Below are positions 1 through 10,784 of a stretch of 64,000 nucleotides of DNA, piece by piece. How positions within the stretch are numbered: the stretch's first letter is position 1; each line of letters begins with the position of its first letter. A program made the position numbers and the translations under genes. The notes under the pieces were generated by a model. It saw nothing but the letters and a program-made list of their open reading frames with translations, did not search any database and was not told the origin of the DNA. The stretch spans positions 126,125,450-126,189,449 of the forward strand of contig CP136069.1 in assembly GCA_032622095.1 (NCBI GenBank), written 5' to 3'. This DNA comes from Siphonodentalium dalli (lineage: Eukaryota; Mollusca; Scaphopoda; Gadilida; Siphonodentaliidae).

Positions 1-357
1 GCCACCATAGCCGGCAAATTGAAGGACTGACATAGTTCTACATAGATATTATAACCACCAAAAATCCGCGTAGGGGGTGTCTACATGCAGCTCAACCTCT
101 ACTGGCATCCGATTCGTTGAACTATGTGTATATGCCTGATTTCTGACTAAATAACTAACTTGTTCCCTTTACAGGCGCACTAGTGGATGCTGGGCAACCA
201 TACACGACTTCATTCCTCCTGGCAGGTCAGTAATGCTGAATTTAACAGGTTCGCATGTTTCCATTGAGTTTATCACGCAGTCTACCAAGCGTTCACTTTT
301 GGTACACATGCATGATCTCCGAAATGTCGCTTATAGTTCGTCGGATGAACACAAATC
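1..357. other. Unassigned flank, no gene seen
   Basis: No coding signal, RNA gene or repeat match to the rest of the window was recognised. The segment ends where the foldback element begins. Confidence 0.5.
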
Positions 358-501
358 GGGGTGTACCTAAAACGTTGAATCAGCAGCTGATCAGCAGGTT
401 ACGACCTAAAATGCTGATCAGCAGATTTCCCGATTTCAATTTAACTCATATATAACGACGGTAGTCGGTTGTGTAAATGACACGTACGTAATATATAAAG
501 G

Positions 502-654
502 ATATCCACACTTTTTCAGTGGATATGGGTTATATCTCATGAGTGATGACAAAACATTGAATTTCCACGAGTGGCTTTAGCCACGAGTGGAAATTCAAAT
601 GTTTTGTCATCACTAATGAGATTTAACCCATATCCACTGAAAAAGTGTGGATAT
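502..654. repeat. 153-bp near-perfect hairpin
   Basis: The left arm from 502 (ATATCCACACTTTTTCAG) pairs with the right arm ending at 654 (CTGAAAAAGTGTGGATAT). The centre is near 578, with the short loop between GAGTGGCT and AGCCACTC-like sequence. A few mismatches occur outside the core. It lies inside the left arm of the foldback element and looks like a snap-back insertion or a duplicated, inverted segment. Confidence 0.85.
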
Positions 655-724
655 TCTGTTTAGTATATACTTTAGTTACTTGCCTGTGGCCCCCAATGAA
701 TGTCAATACATCAGAAATTTCACC

Positions 725-774
725 AGTGGGATATCACTTATATCTCACTAGTGGGATATCACTTATATCTCACT
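725..774 (+). repeat. Perfect 25-bp direct doublet
   Basis: Two identical, adjacent 25-bp units start with AGTGGGATATCAC at 725 and 750. A related single copy lies near 2962 in the right arm of the foldback element. Confidence 0.85.
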
Positions 775-857
775 GCTAAAACCTTATAATTAATGGGCAA
801 GTATATAATAAAAGTGATATATCTCAAACAGGAAGGGGACACATCTTTAACGCCCAC

Positions 858-1889
858 CTTTCCCGTTCAACAGTTCAAAATCCCGTTCAGCAGTACGGCG
901 GCTGCAGTCAATTATAACGAAGTAAGTAGAGTTTACGTTGTGCTAATGACTTGTAATTAATCGATGGGCCATAACAATATACATTGAAGGAAACCATTTG
1001 ACCGACGTCCACCCCAGTTCAGCAGTTCATATGGAGCAGTTCAGCAGATTCCACGAACGCAGTTTAATTAAATTATAATGAAGTCATTCGGGTATAGGTT
1101 GTGGTTATGCATATGAAATATGATCGACGCGCCTTAACTAAATACATAGAGAGAATACCATTTGATCGACCTCCACCATAGTTCAACAATTAAAAACCCA
1201 GTTCAGCACGTTATTGGATACAGTTCAGCAGATTCCACCGAACGCAGTTTAACCGATTTTTAACGAGGACAGTCGGGTATATGTTGTGCAAATGACCTCT
1301 TATCGATGGAACATAACCAAATACAGGGATGGAACACAATTTGACTGACCTTCACCTCAGTTCAGCAGTTCAAAATCCCGTTCAACAGTTCATATGGAGC
1401 AGTTCAGCAGATTCTCCCAAACTCAGTTTAAACGGTTTTTAATTAAGATAGTCAGGTGCAGGTGATGCAAATGAGCTGTTAACGATGGGCCATAACTAAT
1501 TACATGGCGAGAATAACATTTGACCGACCTACACCCCAGTTCAACAGTTCAAGATCCCGTTCAGCACTTTATCTGGAGCAGTTCAGCAGAATCTCCTAAA
1601 CTCAGTTTAACCGAGTTTTAACGACGATATTCAGGTGTTTGTGATGCAAATGACTTGTAATCGGTGGGTCATAACCAGATATATGGAGAGAAAACCACTT
1701 GACCTACGTCCGCCCCAGTTCAGCAGTTCAAAATCCCGTTCAGCACTTTACCGTGAACAGTTCAGCAGAGTTCATCGAATGCATTTCGAAAACACGATTT
1801 GACCAACCTTCGCCCCAGTTCAGCAGTTCAAAACCCCGTTCAGCACTTTATCTGAAGCAGTTCAGCAGATTCTCCCAAACTCAGTTTAA
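858..1889 (+). repeat. ~180-bp tandem array (GTTCAGCAG repeats)
   Basis: Diverged units start near 858, 1015, 1179, 1359, 1539, 1717 and 1817. Each has paired CAGTTCAGCAG motifs, a CTCAGTTTAA...TTTTTAACGA block, a CAAATGACTTGTAAT block and a CCATAACCAAATACA block. Reverse-complement units fill 2525-2980. The ORF seen at 1699-2046 is a by-product of the repeat and is not proposed as a gene. Confidence 0.85.
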
Positions 1890-2390
1890 AGACACGGTTG
1901 GCCTTGGCGGTGGGTATCCTGTGAAAATATCTCCACCCGTCAAAAACCGCCACAAACAGAAAGAACATCAAAATGTAGATATACTTTGTCCGTATAATAC
2001 AAATAAGAAATATCGCACAAACAGTATGTTATGGTCATATGTTTGACCATTGTTATGTAAACAAAAGCATAAAAAGTTACTTTTCTGGTGTTTGTTTATA
2101 TTATGATGGTAAACATAAAGAGCGTTCTTTGTTGGTGAATACCTGATATGGAACAAATAAAGAGCGTTTATGCCATTTGTGTGTGATTAGCCAGTAGCAT
2201 TGTGCTGTCTTCTGTAACACAATCAGGCTCTTGCTTAGGTAAAATATAGTAGGTATTTATGATAACATGCTGTTTACGCGATGGTCATGGTATAATTATA
2301 TGAACGGAACTGTATCCGTTTTAATGTTTTTCTGTTTACGGTGTTTGGAACAATTATGAATATTTTCGAAAATTAAGGCCGCACGTGCCT
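1890..2390. mobile_element. 501-bp TTAA-flanked MITE, copy 1, nested in the foldback repeats
   Basis: TTAA at 1886-1889 and at 2391-2394 flank an insert whose ends are AGACACGGTTGGCC and GGCCGCACGTGCCT (inverted: AGGCACGTGCGGCC). The interrupted site reads CTCAGTTTAA then CCTATTTTTAACG. Uninterrupted neighbouring repeat units read CAGTTTAACCGATTTTTAACG (near 1246 and 1600), so the empty site is visible. A second copy in the opposite orientation lies at 17548-18041. A TTAA target is typical of piggyBac-like elements, but no transposase is present to prove the class. Confidence 0.85.
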
Positions 2391-2519
2391 TTAACCTATT
2401 TTTAACGAATATAGACTGGAATATGTTGTGCAAATGACTTTTAATTGATGGTCCATAAGGAAATACAGGAAGAAACACGATTAGACCGACCTCTACCCCA
2501 GTTCAGCAGTTCGGGATTT

Positions 2520-3118
2520 TGAACTTGAACTAAGGTGGAGGTAGGTCAAATAGTATTATATCTATGTATTTAGTTAAGGCACGCACGTCGATCACAATTC
2601 ATATGCATATTCATATGAACCTATACCCGAATAACTTCAGTATCATTTAGTTAAAATGCGTTCGTGGAATCTGCTGATCTGCTCCATATATGAACTGCTG
2701 AACGGAATTTTGAACTGCAGAACTGGGGTGGACGTCGGTCAAATCGTTTTCCGTCCCTGTGTATGATTACAAGTCATTTTCATCCCTGTATATTGTTATG
2801 GCCCATCAATTACAAGTCATTTGCACAACGTCAACTCTACTAACTTCGTTATAATTGAGTTAAACTGCGTTCTGCTGAACTGCAGCCGCCGTACTGCTGA
2901 ACGTGATTTTGAACTGTTGAACGGGCATGGCGGGCGTTCAAAATGTGTCCACTTCCTGTATTGGGATATATCACTTATAGTACGTGTCATTTACACAACC
3001 CACGACCGACTACCGTCGTTATATTTGAGTTAAACTGAAATCGGGAAATCTGCTGATCAGCATTTTATAGGTGGTAACCTGCTGATGAGCTGCTGATTCA
3101 GCGTTTTATGAACACCCC
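2520..3118 (-). repeat. Right inverted arm of the foldback element
   Basis: The strand switches near 2520. From here the units are the reverse complement of those at 358-1180, ending with the terminal CTGATTCAGCGTTTTATGAACACCCC-type end (only partly quoted). The ORF at 2821-3033 lies wholly within this repeat. Confidence 0.7.
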
Positions 3119-3180
3119 AGCAATCGTCCAACAGACACGCGAGTTGACGCGACCTCTAACAAAGAGACACCACGATAGCG

Positions 3181-3628
3181 AAAGTTGCATAATCCGAATT
3201 AACACTCGCAAATTACTTAGGCTTCGGGGGTAACACATATTTGACTAGAGAACCCATCTATTAAAGCTCAGTGATCAGATATCGATTTTAAAAATCTATT
3301 ATTTTTAACCACCGGTATACTTTTTGGCGGCCTGGCAAAAAGTCGACGAGCCGACAGTCTCGGGCCAAATTTCGGACGAAGATGGATAACTCTAAAATCA
3401 AGTGGCTTTATGTGTTAGATATTTGAAAACCGAACAAATTTCGTTGAACAAAATGTTGATAAATAACAGGTTTTTGGGCAATTGTATACTATATATAGTT
3501 GACTGTGGTTAGCATTATTTGGGCAATTAATCGATTCTGCTAACTGAAGCGGCATTTCAAAAAATGTTGGTTTTGTTGTTGTGGTTGTTGTTGTTGTTGT
3601 TGGAATATGATGATATGCGGACGATCGT
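3181..3628 (+). mobile_element. Diverged copy of the ~440-bp AGGTACTCAATCCG element, with GTT expansion
   Basis: The sequence from ATAATCCGAATTAACACTCG to GATGATATGCGGAC parallels the copies at 40689-41124 and 44497-44942, including the shared blocks GGATAACTCTAAAATCAAGTG and TTCAAAAAATGTTGG. Its terminal repeats are eroded. A (GTT)n stretch at about 3564-3602 replaces the short GTT found in the other copies. Confidence 0.65.
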
Positions 3629-3904
3629 TGTTTCAGGTTTCTTCTTCGCGATGGGATTTATATTCACTCTGGTCATGGGGTGCATACGGACTAAAACTGT
3701 GACAATGAACACTACTTCTGGTTTGGACGCTGAGATCACGGCTCCGATCTGAAGGCTCACAACAGACAGTACCCACTCCTGTGGTGTTATGGAATTGCAC
3801 AGTTTTGGGGGAGATAATCGTGAAACAGATGAATAGTTTCGTGGTATGTTGGTGACCGGAAATATCGATCCTAGTTGCCCAAGGTTGTAAACTCACAACC
3901 CGTC

Positions 3905-4250
3905 AAACGACGTTAAAGTGATGTGAAACACTCTTTGTATAAACAGTATATCCTAAGTGAACACACACACCGTCATTCTTAATTATTTACTAAACGCAGT
4001 AACTCTCGGTGGCAACATCGTTTTTAATAGTATATCTCCGATAGTTGGGTCACGAATCGAAAAGTAAAAATTAAAAATTTGGCGTAGCTCAGACGATGTC
4101 TTCTATGGAGTGGTACCGTTGATTTGCTTGAGATTTTCGGCAATGTTAGTAGAATGGCACATTCATCCAGTTGGTATAGCGCCCGATAATTAACTTACCA
4201 GTTTCACGCACCCGAACAAGTCCGTAATATGTCTTTAAATTCGTCTGGAA
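3905..4250 (+). repeat. Dispersed repeat, copy 1 (partner at 13155-13545)
   Basis: Both copies share TTAAAGTGATGTGAAACACTC, then CACCGTCATTCT, GTCTTCTATGGAGTGGTA-like and CCAGTTGGTATAGCGCC-like blocks, and end near TAATATGTCTTTAAAT. The second copy has extra sequence after the first block. No coding potential is visible. Confidence 0.75.
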
Positions 4251-4436
4251 TGGATCCAACGGTCGGAAGTCTCTCTGCAATATACATGGTCATATAAAGG
4301 GAATTAGGGGTCCCTGGGGGGCTTGCTTCCCTCATAATGGTGTACTAATTGACTTAAAATTGGGTAAAACAAACCCCATATTTTCATACAATCAGCATCC
4401 TTGCCCCACGAATGAGTGTCTCTGATTTTGTGACGT

Positions 4437-4565
4437 CACCAATTATTAACGCCCCCCCCCCCCGCGGTGTATACTGTTCTACAGATTTTAGAAAGCTGTG
4501 GTTCGCTGGGCATTTTATAAATAGATAATGGGTTTTTCCGGTTGTGACAATTCGCAGTAGGTAGC
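4437..4565 (+). repeat. Dispersed repeat with a C12 tract, inverted match at 49020-49112
   Basis: The block with GGTGTATACTGTT, TTTATAAATAGATAAT and TTTCCGGTT appears reverse-complemented at 49020-49112. The C tract (4452-4463) replaces the CCACC of the other copy. Confidence 0.65.
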
Positions 4566-4734
4566 TATTTGCGGACTATTTGCGGAAGTCCCCGAATTCG
4601 CGGAGCTCCCCTAAAATTGTCGAAATATGTTGATTTTAATTAGGGAACGGGTGCGTATATTTCAATTGATACTTATTTTAAACAAATAACGACACGATCA
4701 TCACCATAGTGGTTTGTTCTATCAATCATATCAT

Positions 4735-4783
4735 AATCATCATCATCGATCATCATCATCATCATCAGCATCATCATCATCAT
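4735..4783 (+). repeat. (ATC)n-type microsatellite
   Basis: Imperfect CAT/ATC triplets run through this stretch. They give a poly-His reading frame that is not considered real. Confidence 0.9.
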
Positions 4784-5899
4784 AATACGGAACAAGGCTT
4801 GGGACTTTTCGTCCCAATAACATTATTTGCAATGCTTGTTTACAAATGTATGTATCGTCATTCGATATTTACTTGTGAGTCACTTGAACATATTACTTGT
4901 CGTCGAACTCGTATTTTATATAATAGAAGAATTAGTCTATGTAACTATATTTTGAATTGATCGAGTCTTGTGGGCATCTTTAGCTTTTTATTATGTCCTC
5001 TTGTTCTTCCTGATGAATGTTTTTTTCACCCACTGACCAACGCGCGAAGCGCGTTCAGTGGGTGTACTATTATCGTAGGACTCATGCGTTTCTGCTGAAT
5101 TGAAATAGTGCCTATGCGTTTCTGCTGAGCTGCACTGACGTTTGATCGCAAAATAAAATTATAACCATTATCAAAGCACACGTTTGGATAACACCGCCAT
5201 AAACAGTTTCATATTATGATGTTGAGCTCATATCGTCAATAAAATTATAGTTATAATTGATAAAACTAAATTGTACTGCTAAAGTAATTCTACCAATTGG
5301 GTAACTAGATTCAGGTTGAGCTGGAACTTGAGAAAATTTTAATTTCAACCAATTGAAATGCCGTTGGCATTGGAAAGGGTTAAGGTTGTGGGGCAACGCA
5401 AATGACGTCATCGTAACCAATGCGCCTCAAAATGAGTCAAAAATCGTACACAGTACATGTCTCGCTTCGTCTCGGAATCGTGATTTAAATTCATTCATTT
5501 TGACTGTTACTGTGTCCTAAGATATTAAAAACTTGTGGAATGTGCTTAGGAAGGATTGTTTTGATATCTAATAAGTGGGATTTACCTCCCAAAAAGGTGA
5601 GTTTCAGGCCTGCATTTGTTGTCAATCTGTAGATTATCTGATTCTGACAGCGCTCGTCTGCAACTGTAATTGGCAGAATTCGCGTGTTTGACTAAACGTT
5701 TTCTTCACTCGTTTCTCTCAAAATGCACAATAATCGGTCAAATTCTTTCAATAATTCTATCTAAATACATCTTAGCTATTATTCGGATCAGATCTCCCCG
5801 TCGAGAAAGCGATATGTTGACCAAAACGACACTTGAGAAAGTTGTTTACATTTTGAGCGCACACTGCCTGCGGCACGCCGCACAGAACACGCTCGATTT
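4784..5899. other. Gene-free stretch with one strong hairpin
   Basis: No protein or RNA gene was recognised. A TGACGTCA octamer lies near 5403. The ORF at 5670-5933 has no recognisable domain and runs into the tandem repeat that follows. Confidence 0.4.
5028..5066. repeat. GC-rich stem-loop
   Basis: CACCCACTGA and CAGTGGGTG bracket AACGCGC-GAA-GCGCGTT, giving two stacked stems with a 2-nt bulge. It stands out in AT-rich surroundings. Function is unknown. Confidence 0.8.
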
Positions 5900-6430
5900 T
5901 TATCATGGAAACAAATCAATTTCTTCCATCTAAAAGATAATTACGTGCTGGACCCTGTCATTTTAGGAATATATAAGTATTCCACGCAGACATACCTCAG
6001 TCTCAGCTTAAAATTTTGAAAAATAACAGTTTTATCGACATAAATCGATTTGAATGGGAAAATCCCGTGTTGAAATTTATCATCGAAAAAAAATAATTTC
6101 TTCCATCTAAAAAATAATTAAGTGCTGTACCCTGTCAATTTAGGAATATATAAGTATTCCACTCAGACACACCAAGTCTCAGCTCAAAATTTTGAAAAAT
6201 AAGAGTTTTATCGACATAAATCGATTTGAATAGCAAATCCCATGTTAAAATTTATCATCGAAAAAAATTAATTTCTTCCATCTAAAAAATAATTACGTGC
6301 TGTACCCTGTCATTTTAGGAATATATAAGTATTCCACACAGACACACCAAGTCTCAGCTTCAAATTTTGAAAAATAAGAATTTTATCGACATAAATCAAT
6401 TTTAATGGCAGATCCCATGTTAAATACATT
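5900..6430 (+). repeat. ~176-bp tandem repeat, three units
   Basis: ATTTCTTCCATCTAAAA recurs at 5919, 6096 and 6271. Each unit carries GGAATATATAAGTATTCCAC, a 16-bp palindrome-like block, and ends with ATCGACATAAATCGATTT. Spacings of 177 and 175 bp show little divergence between units. Confidence 0.9.
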
Positions 6431-6514
6431 TTAGGGCCCTGCGAATGTTTTCTGAACTGTTCCATATTGGCCACCAGAGTCCATATTTGACAGGTTCTAC
6501 CTGATAATTGTGTG

Positions 6515-7330
6515 ACAGTACAGTCGCGTTACTTTATACGTCAACATTGGTCATTATCACCCGACAAATTTATTTCGGTCTATCGTATCAACCCGCATGT
6601 AGCCTGACTAAGTGTCAACATTGGTCTTTATCGCTCCACTAATTTTTATCGTCTCATCGGTATGAATTCCATATCCAATTATCCACATATAACCAACCGA
6701 ACCTCTAATCCCGGTCCAATTTTTTTCATCGCTATAGTCAAGTTACGTAATATGTTGTCACGTGATACTTGTACTTACATGTATATGTCTATGGTATTAC
6801 TATAGTATACGGTATACGTATATCAATTGCTATTCCTTTCTATATAATCCTGGTGCCATCTATAGAGATAAAGATAATTTCAGACCCCCCCCCCCAATTT
6901 TATATCATTGCCGCTACAGTACAGTCGCGATGCATCACATGGCAACATTGATCGCTGTCGCTCTACTAATTTATGGCAGTTCATCGTTCCCCTTTTTCTC
7001 CGAGTCTATTTAACCAACCCAACATCTAATCCCGGCCTAAATTATTATTTTTATTTTCATCGGTATACCGTAGTTGTGTTAATACATACATATTTTTATC
7101 ATTTGATTCCAATTTGCATTGTACCACTATAGAAGTCCATAAATGACTATTCTGGCACTATATAGAGATAACTAAGATTATGACACCCCCCCCCCCCCCC
7201 ATTTTATAGCCTTGTTGCAACAGTAGAGTTGAGATGCATGATATGTCAACATTGGTCGTTATCGCTCTACAAATTTATATTGGTTCAACCCTTAGTTCCC
7301 TGTATCGCCCACTCCTCCCTCAATTTATTT
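6515..7330 (+). repeat. Diverged 300-400-bp tandem repeat with poly-C tracts
   Basis: ACAGTCGCG-type motifs followed by CAACATTGGTCGTTATCGCTC-like sequence (quoted in part) recur near 6520, 6919 and 7222, with AATCCCGG and long C tracts (6885-6895 and 7186-7200) at equivalent positions. The overlapping ORFs at 6762-7132 are by-products. Confidence 0.7.
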
Positions 7331-7552
7331 TTTCATTTGTATTATAGTCTCGTTACGTACATATTTTATCTCTTGTAACTTTTGCTTCAACATGCCGAGT
7401 TCCGCTGCAGACGATACAAAACTGACAACATTTCGAAATGTAAGCAGGCTTCAAACTCATCTTATCCAAGAAACTTGTGTATAAGGTGTACTCGCATTTG
7501 TTGCGTTAAAAACCAAAGGTCCCAAGTCAAGGTCCAAAATCCCCAACACACT

Positions 7553-7862
7553 GATGTGAGGTTTAATGATAACTCACATCTACATAACCTAACCAATATA
7601 AGGATGTGAGGTGTAATGATAACTCCATCCACATACAGTAATGTCCAAAGTAATTGACCACTTAACCACAGCAGAATTATGGGTAATTTTTCAGGCTTTT
7701 AAATCCTGAAAAATTACCAATAATTATGCTGTGGTTAAGTGGTCAATTACTTTGGGCATTACTGTAACCAATATAAGGATGTGAGGTTTAATGATAACTC
7801 TATCCACATAATCAATATAAGGGTGTGATGTTTAATGATAACGCCATCCACGATTCCACATA
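7553..7862 (+). repeat. ~50-bp minisatellite
   Basis: Units of the form GGATGTGAGGTTTAATGATAACTCC-ATCCACATAACCAATATAA (partly abbreviated) recur four times. One junction is interrupted by the MITE at 7636-7764. Confidence 0.85.
7636..7764. mobile_element. 129-bp TA-flanked palindromic MITE
   Basis: The ends CAGTAATGTCCAAAGTAATT and its inverted partner AATTACTTTGGGCATTACTG form an almost full-length hairpin, flanked by TA at 7634-7635 and 7765-7766. The minisatellite unit it interrupts reads CCACATA-ACCAATATAAGG elsewhere, so the empty site is visible. TA target duplication and the CAGT end are typical of Tc1/mariner-derived MITEs. Confidence 0.92.
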
Positions 7863-7864
7863 AC

Positions 7865-8204
7865 TAATAACTATGTGTGAAAATTAAATAAAAAAATTAA
7901 ATTCCATGATGGTGTCCAATATGGACTATCTAATTCTGCTCCAAAAACATGTATATTCAATATATGGATGTTTATTGGGGGGAGGGGAAACCGATTATTT
8001 CAATGATATTTTAATTCACTGGGATCCAAAACCCGACCTACGGGAGCGCGCTTCGTGCACAACTGTATCTTAAGCATATGTGCATACTGTATTTAATAAG
8101 CCAACAATTGGAATCCCAACAGAGAAGACTGGCTTAGGTCCCTTGCGCATAGACATCGTTGATGATCTCTATGGGAAACCACCTTGACATTTAATAGACA
8201 ATTT
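7865..8204. other. No gene recognised
   Basis: The sequence is AT-rich, with a short GCGCGCTTCGTGC block near 8045. Nothing else is supported. Confidence 0.4.
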
Positions 8205-8705
8205 CGATTAACTGCAATAACTTAAGGAATCTCTAATTGAGCTCAAGCCCAATAAGAATATTCCTTCAGTTATTGTGCTTAAGCGCAGTTAGAGATACCT
8301 TATTGCGCTTAAGCACAATGTGATATTCCTGTGCAATAATGAATATTCTTATTGCGCTTAAGTGTAATAAGACATTCCTTATTACACGTAAGCGAAATTA
8401 CATCAATATTGCACTTAAGCGCAATTAATATCTCTCTCATTAGATCACCCTTGTGCAAATAGTAGAATAATCCTATATTTGTTCCACCCATTGTACCATG
8501 GAGATGGACTACACCACCTGAATTATAGGGAGTTTATGTACTATATATAATATATTCCTTATTAAGAGATTCCTTATTGGGTTTTATTATATAAGCGCAA
8601 TTTGTAAATTCCATTATTGCGCTTGAGTACAGTTAAATATATCCTTATTGCGCTTAAGCACAATAGAGATTCCCTTATTGTGCTTAAGCGCAATTAGCTC
8701 TTCTT
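8205..8705. repeat. Minisatellite of palindromic TTGCGCTTAAGCGCAA units
   Basis: At least nine imperfect copies of the 16-bp palindrome TTGCGCTTAAGCGCAA (or one-base variants such as TTGTGCTTAAGCGCAA) lie about 30-50 bp apart, separated by ATATTCCTTA-like spacers. A unique stretch of about 120 bp splits the array near 8440-8580. Confidence 0.85.
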
Positions 8706-9060
8706 GCGATTAATAAAAAAAAAGTTCTAATTGTATTGTAACTATTGTTTTGTCCTTTAATATTTCCCATACATCATGTACACATATATTATGCTAGAAT
8801 GGTACTATTATTACTAATACCACTCGTAGTAGTTAATACCACCTTACTGTCAATATCCTATCATGGTTAGTTTCAAATCATAACGTTAATTGTTATTACT
8901 ATGTGTGTACTGTACATGTACATCAGTCATCAATTAATAATATTTTGCTATTTTGCATGCGAAGTGGAAGACCCTCCAATAGCTTAACAATACCACTCGG
9001 GACAGTGGGTGTTTTTCCTCAATTAATTGAATTTCTTGTTAATAGGTCACAGGCATTGAT
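8706..9060. other. No gene recognised
   Basis: AT-rich sequence without coding, repeat or RNA features that I could identify. Confidence 0.4.
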
Positions 9061-9063
9061 ATT

Positions 9064-9300
9064 TTAATGACCATTCAACAGTTTATATACCTCGATTAGA
9101 TCTCCTCTAAATATTCGATATTTTAAAGACATCAGATTCAGTCTTATCATTCGGTCTCGGTAGCATAGCATTTTGATTTGACGAACTAGTTTCGTTGCTT
9201 TTCTTTGTATTTCTCTAACACAATGCTTTGATAATTGTGATGTGGACTCCATGCAGAGTACTGTATTCGATGATATGTCTGACCATGCCTATATAGAGCG
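9064..9300 (-). pseudogene. LINE reverse transcriptase C-terminal fragment
   Basis: Read on the minus strand, the frame contains EIQRKATKLV, CYRDRMIRLNL and RGDLIEVYKLLNG in this order. These match the segment after the reverse transcriptase thumb that is very well conserved in CR1/Jockey-type non-LTR elements (consensus like QRRATKL...YEERL..L.L.SLEYRR.RGDLIEVYK.L.G). Only about 62 residues remain, with no catalytic core, so this is a dead fragment. It differs from the LINE at 30.2-35.6 kb, which lacks this motif. Confidence 0.85.
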
Positions 9301-9319
9301 ATTAGAAAGTGTCGATGTC

Positions 9320-9809
9320 CAAGTTCGTGAAAGTTCTGTTGACTATGCCAATGATTTGAGAAGCTTTATTGTTTTAGGATATTGTAGGAAGGCTAATCTG
9401 GCCGTGTCAAATTGAGCTATAGCGATGGGATTTCTCGCAGGACAACAGATTTCGGGTTTTCGTGGGGTGTGTATTCGCTGTGTGTCTTATAGTTGTAGTA
9501 TGTAACTATTATGACCGCATTAATTGCTTTCGATGTTTAGGTATGAACAATGGCTGGGCCATGCACTCTTGAAGATTTTATGGCGGGAATACAATGCCTC
9601 CGATTTTTGATCCGCATTTAGAAGCTTTCTGATGTTGTGAATGAGAAACCTGCAGTAATAAGCCGTAGTTTTTTGTAATAATTTGAAGGATTAGTTGTTT
9701 TAACGGAATTCTGAGGCTGTGCATTCATGTAACCAATATATTTTATATTATAATTTATATTTATGGCTAATAATATGATCTTGAGGGCGTTACCATTTCT
9801 GATTATGGG
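9320..9809 (+). repeat. ~490-bp dispersed repeat, inverted partner at 48486-48972
   Basis: The whole stretch, from TGTCCAAGTTCGTGAAAG to CGTTACCATTTCTGA, is found reverse-complemented at 48486-48972 with moderate divergence. Shared blocks include AACAATGGCTGGGCCATGCA and CGAGGACAAC-like sequence. It has no obvious terminal inverted repeats and no coding frame. Confidence 0.85.
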
Positions 9810-10784
9810 TTTCTTGTTATCTAATACGACGCTATTGTTTTGAATTTCGCGAGCGCTAATGTCGCACCGTAAATCGGTGGGCTTAAAGCATTAACGTCGT
9901 AATCGGCTGTCAAGAGGCCAACCCAAAATCAGTCGACGTGTAACATTCTCCTATTTATATAAACGTCATAAAATCATTTATTTGTTTTTATTTATAAGGG
10001 AAAGTTGGTCCATAATGAATTTCTAGCGGGTCTACTCCGGCACTCTACTGGATCAAATCATCGGACCCAAGGAAGTTTTAATATTGTTTTAAATAAACTA
10101 AAATCACCACAACTCAACACGATCTACGTGTATCTCAAAGCTTTATTTTCCAACTGATGCACAGCAGTTGATCAATACTGCATGGTTCTGAAGATACTAT
10201 ACCGTGCGAAAGGAAATAAGATAATATTTAATCTGGATTTGATTGTTCTCATAAGTCTGTATACTTACATCCATCTGATAATCCATATATATAAGGCCTA
10301 TCCTATTTTCTTGAATAGAATGAAAACGCATACTTATGAACAAAGCAGAAGATATATTCAGTTCCACGCGAATTCAGTCAATGGTGAAAGTTACACGATG
10401 ACGTTGTTTGTCGACTATCGTTGAAATCGACATGATGACATGTTATGAATGAAATGAACATCCTCAGTATCCCCCAGCACGCCAAGTAATATAATGGTTA
10501 GTTTCAGTTCCATGCACTCTCGACAACATATATAACTATTTATAATTACCCACCAAACATAAGCCTTATGCATATGTGAATGCTATTTGGTGGGAATCTA
10601 TAAAGAATTGTTTTAAACGCTACATGCAGAAACCCATATGTGATTGTTTTAGCTTTGGTTCGTTAATTACGCTTGCGTATGATCATATTACGGTTGGCCT
10701 ATATCGACTCGAAAATTGAAGAACACCCTCTTTCCATTTATATATATATGCATATTGTCAACATCCCGGTCCCGGAGTGCTACT
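9810..10784. other. No gene recognised
   Basis: The stretch includes a small inverted repeat (CCCACCAAA near 10549 against TTTGGTGGG near 10585). Short ORFs here have no recognisable features. Confidence 0.4.

Larger units (their letters stand above)
358..3118. mobile_element. Foldback-type DNA element with long terminal inverted repeats
   Basis: The left end (GGGGTGTACCTAAAACG at 358) and the reverse complement of the right end (GGGGTGTTCATAAAACG ending at 3118) match. The match continues through about 110 bp containing repeated CTGATCAGCAG motifs and then, with gaps, through the ~180-bp GTTCAGCAG repeats (about 840-1180 against 2525-2980). The structure therefore folds back on itself around an inner region near 2500. 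No transposase is visible, so it would be non-autonomous. No convincing target duplication was found at the ends. A 501-bp TTAA element (1890-2390) is nested inside. Superfamily is unknown. Confidence 0.7.

Noticed and set aside
4431-5410. Two TGACGTCA octamers resembling cAMP response elements (near 4431 and 5403).
   Set aside because: Two matches to an 8-mer in 64 kb are close to chance and no promoter or gene start is nearby.
8205-8705. Regularly spaced palindromic repeats that recall a CRISPR array.
   Set aside because: Spacers are similar to each other and variable in length, repeats are degenerate and short, there are no cas genes and the context is animal.
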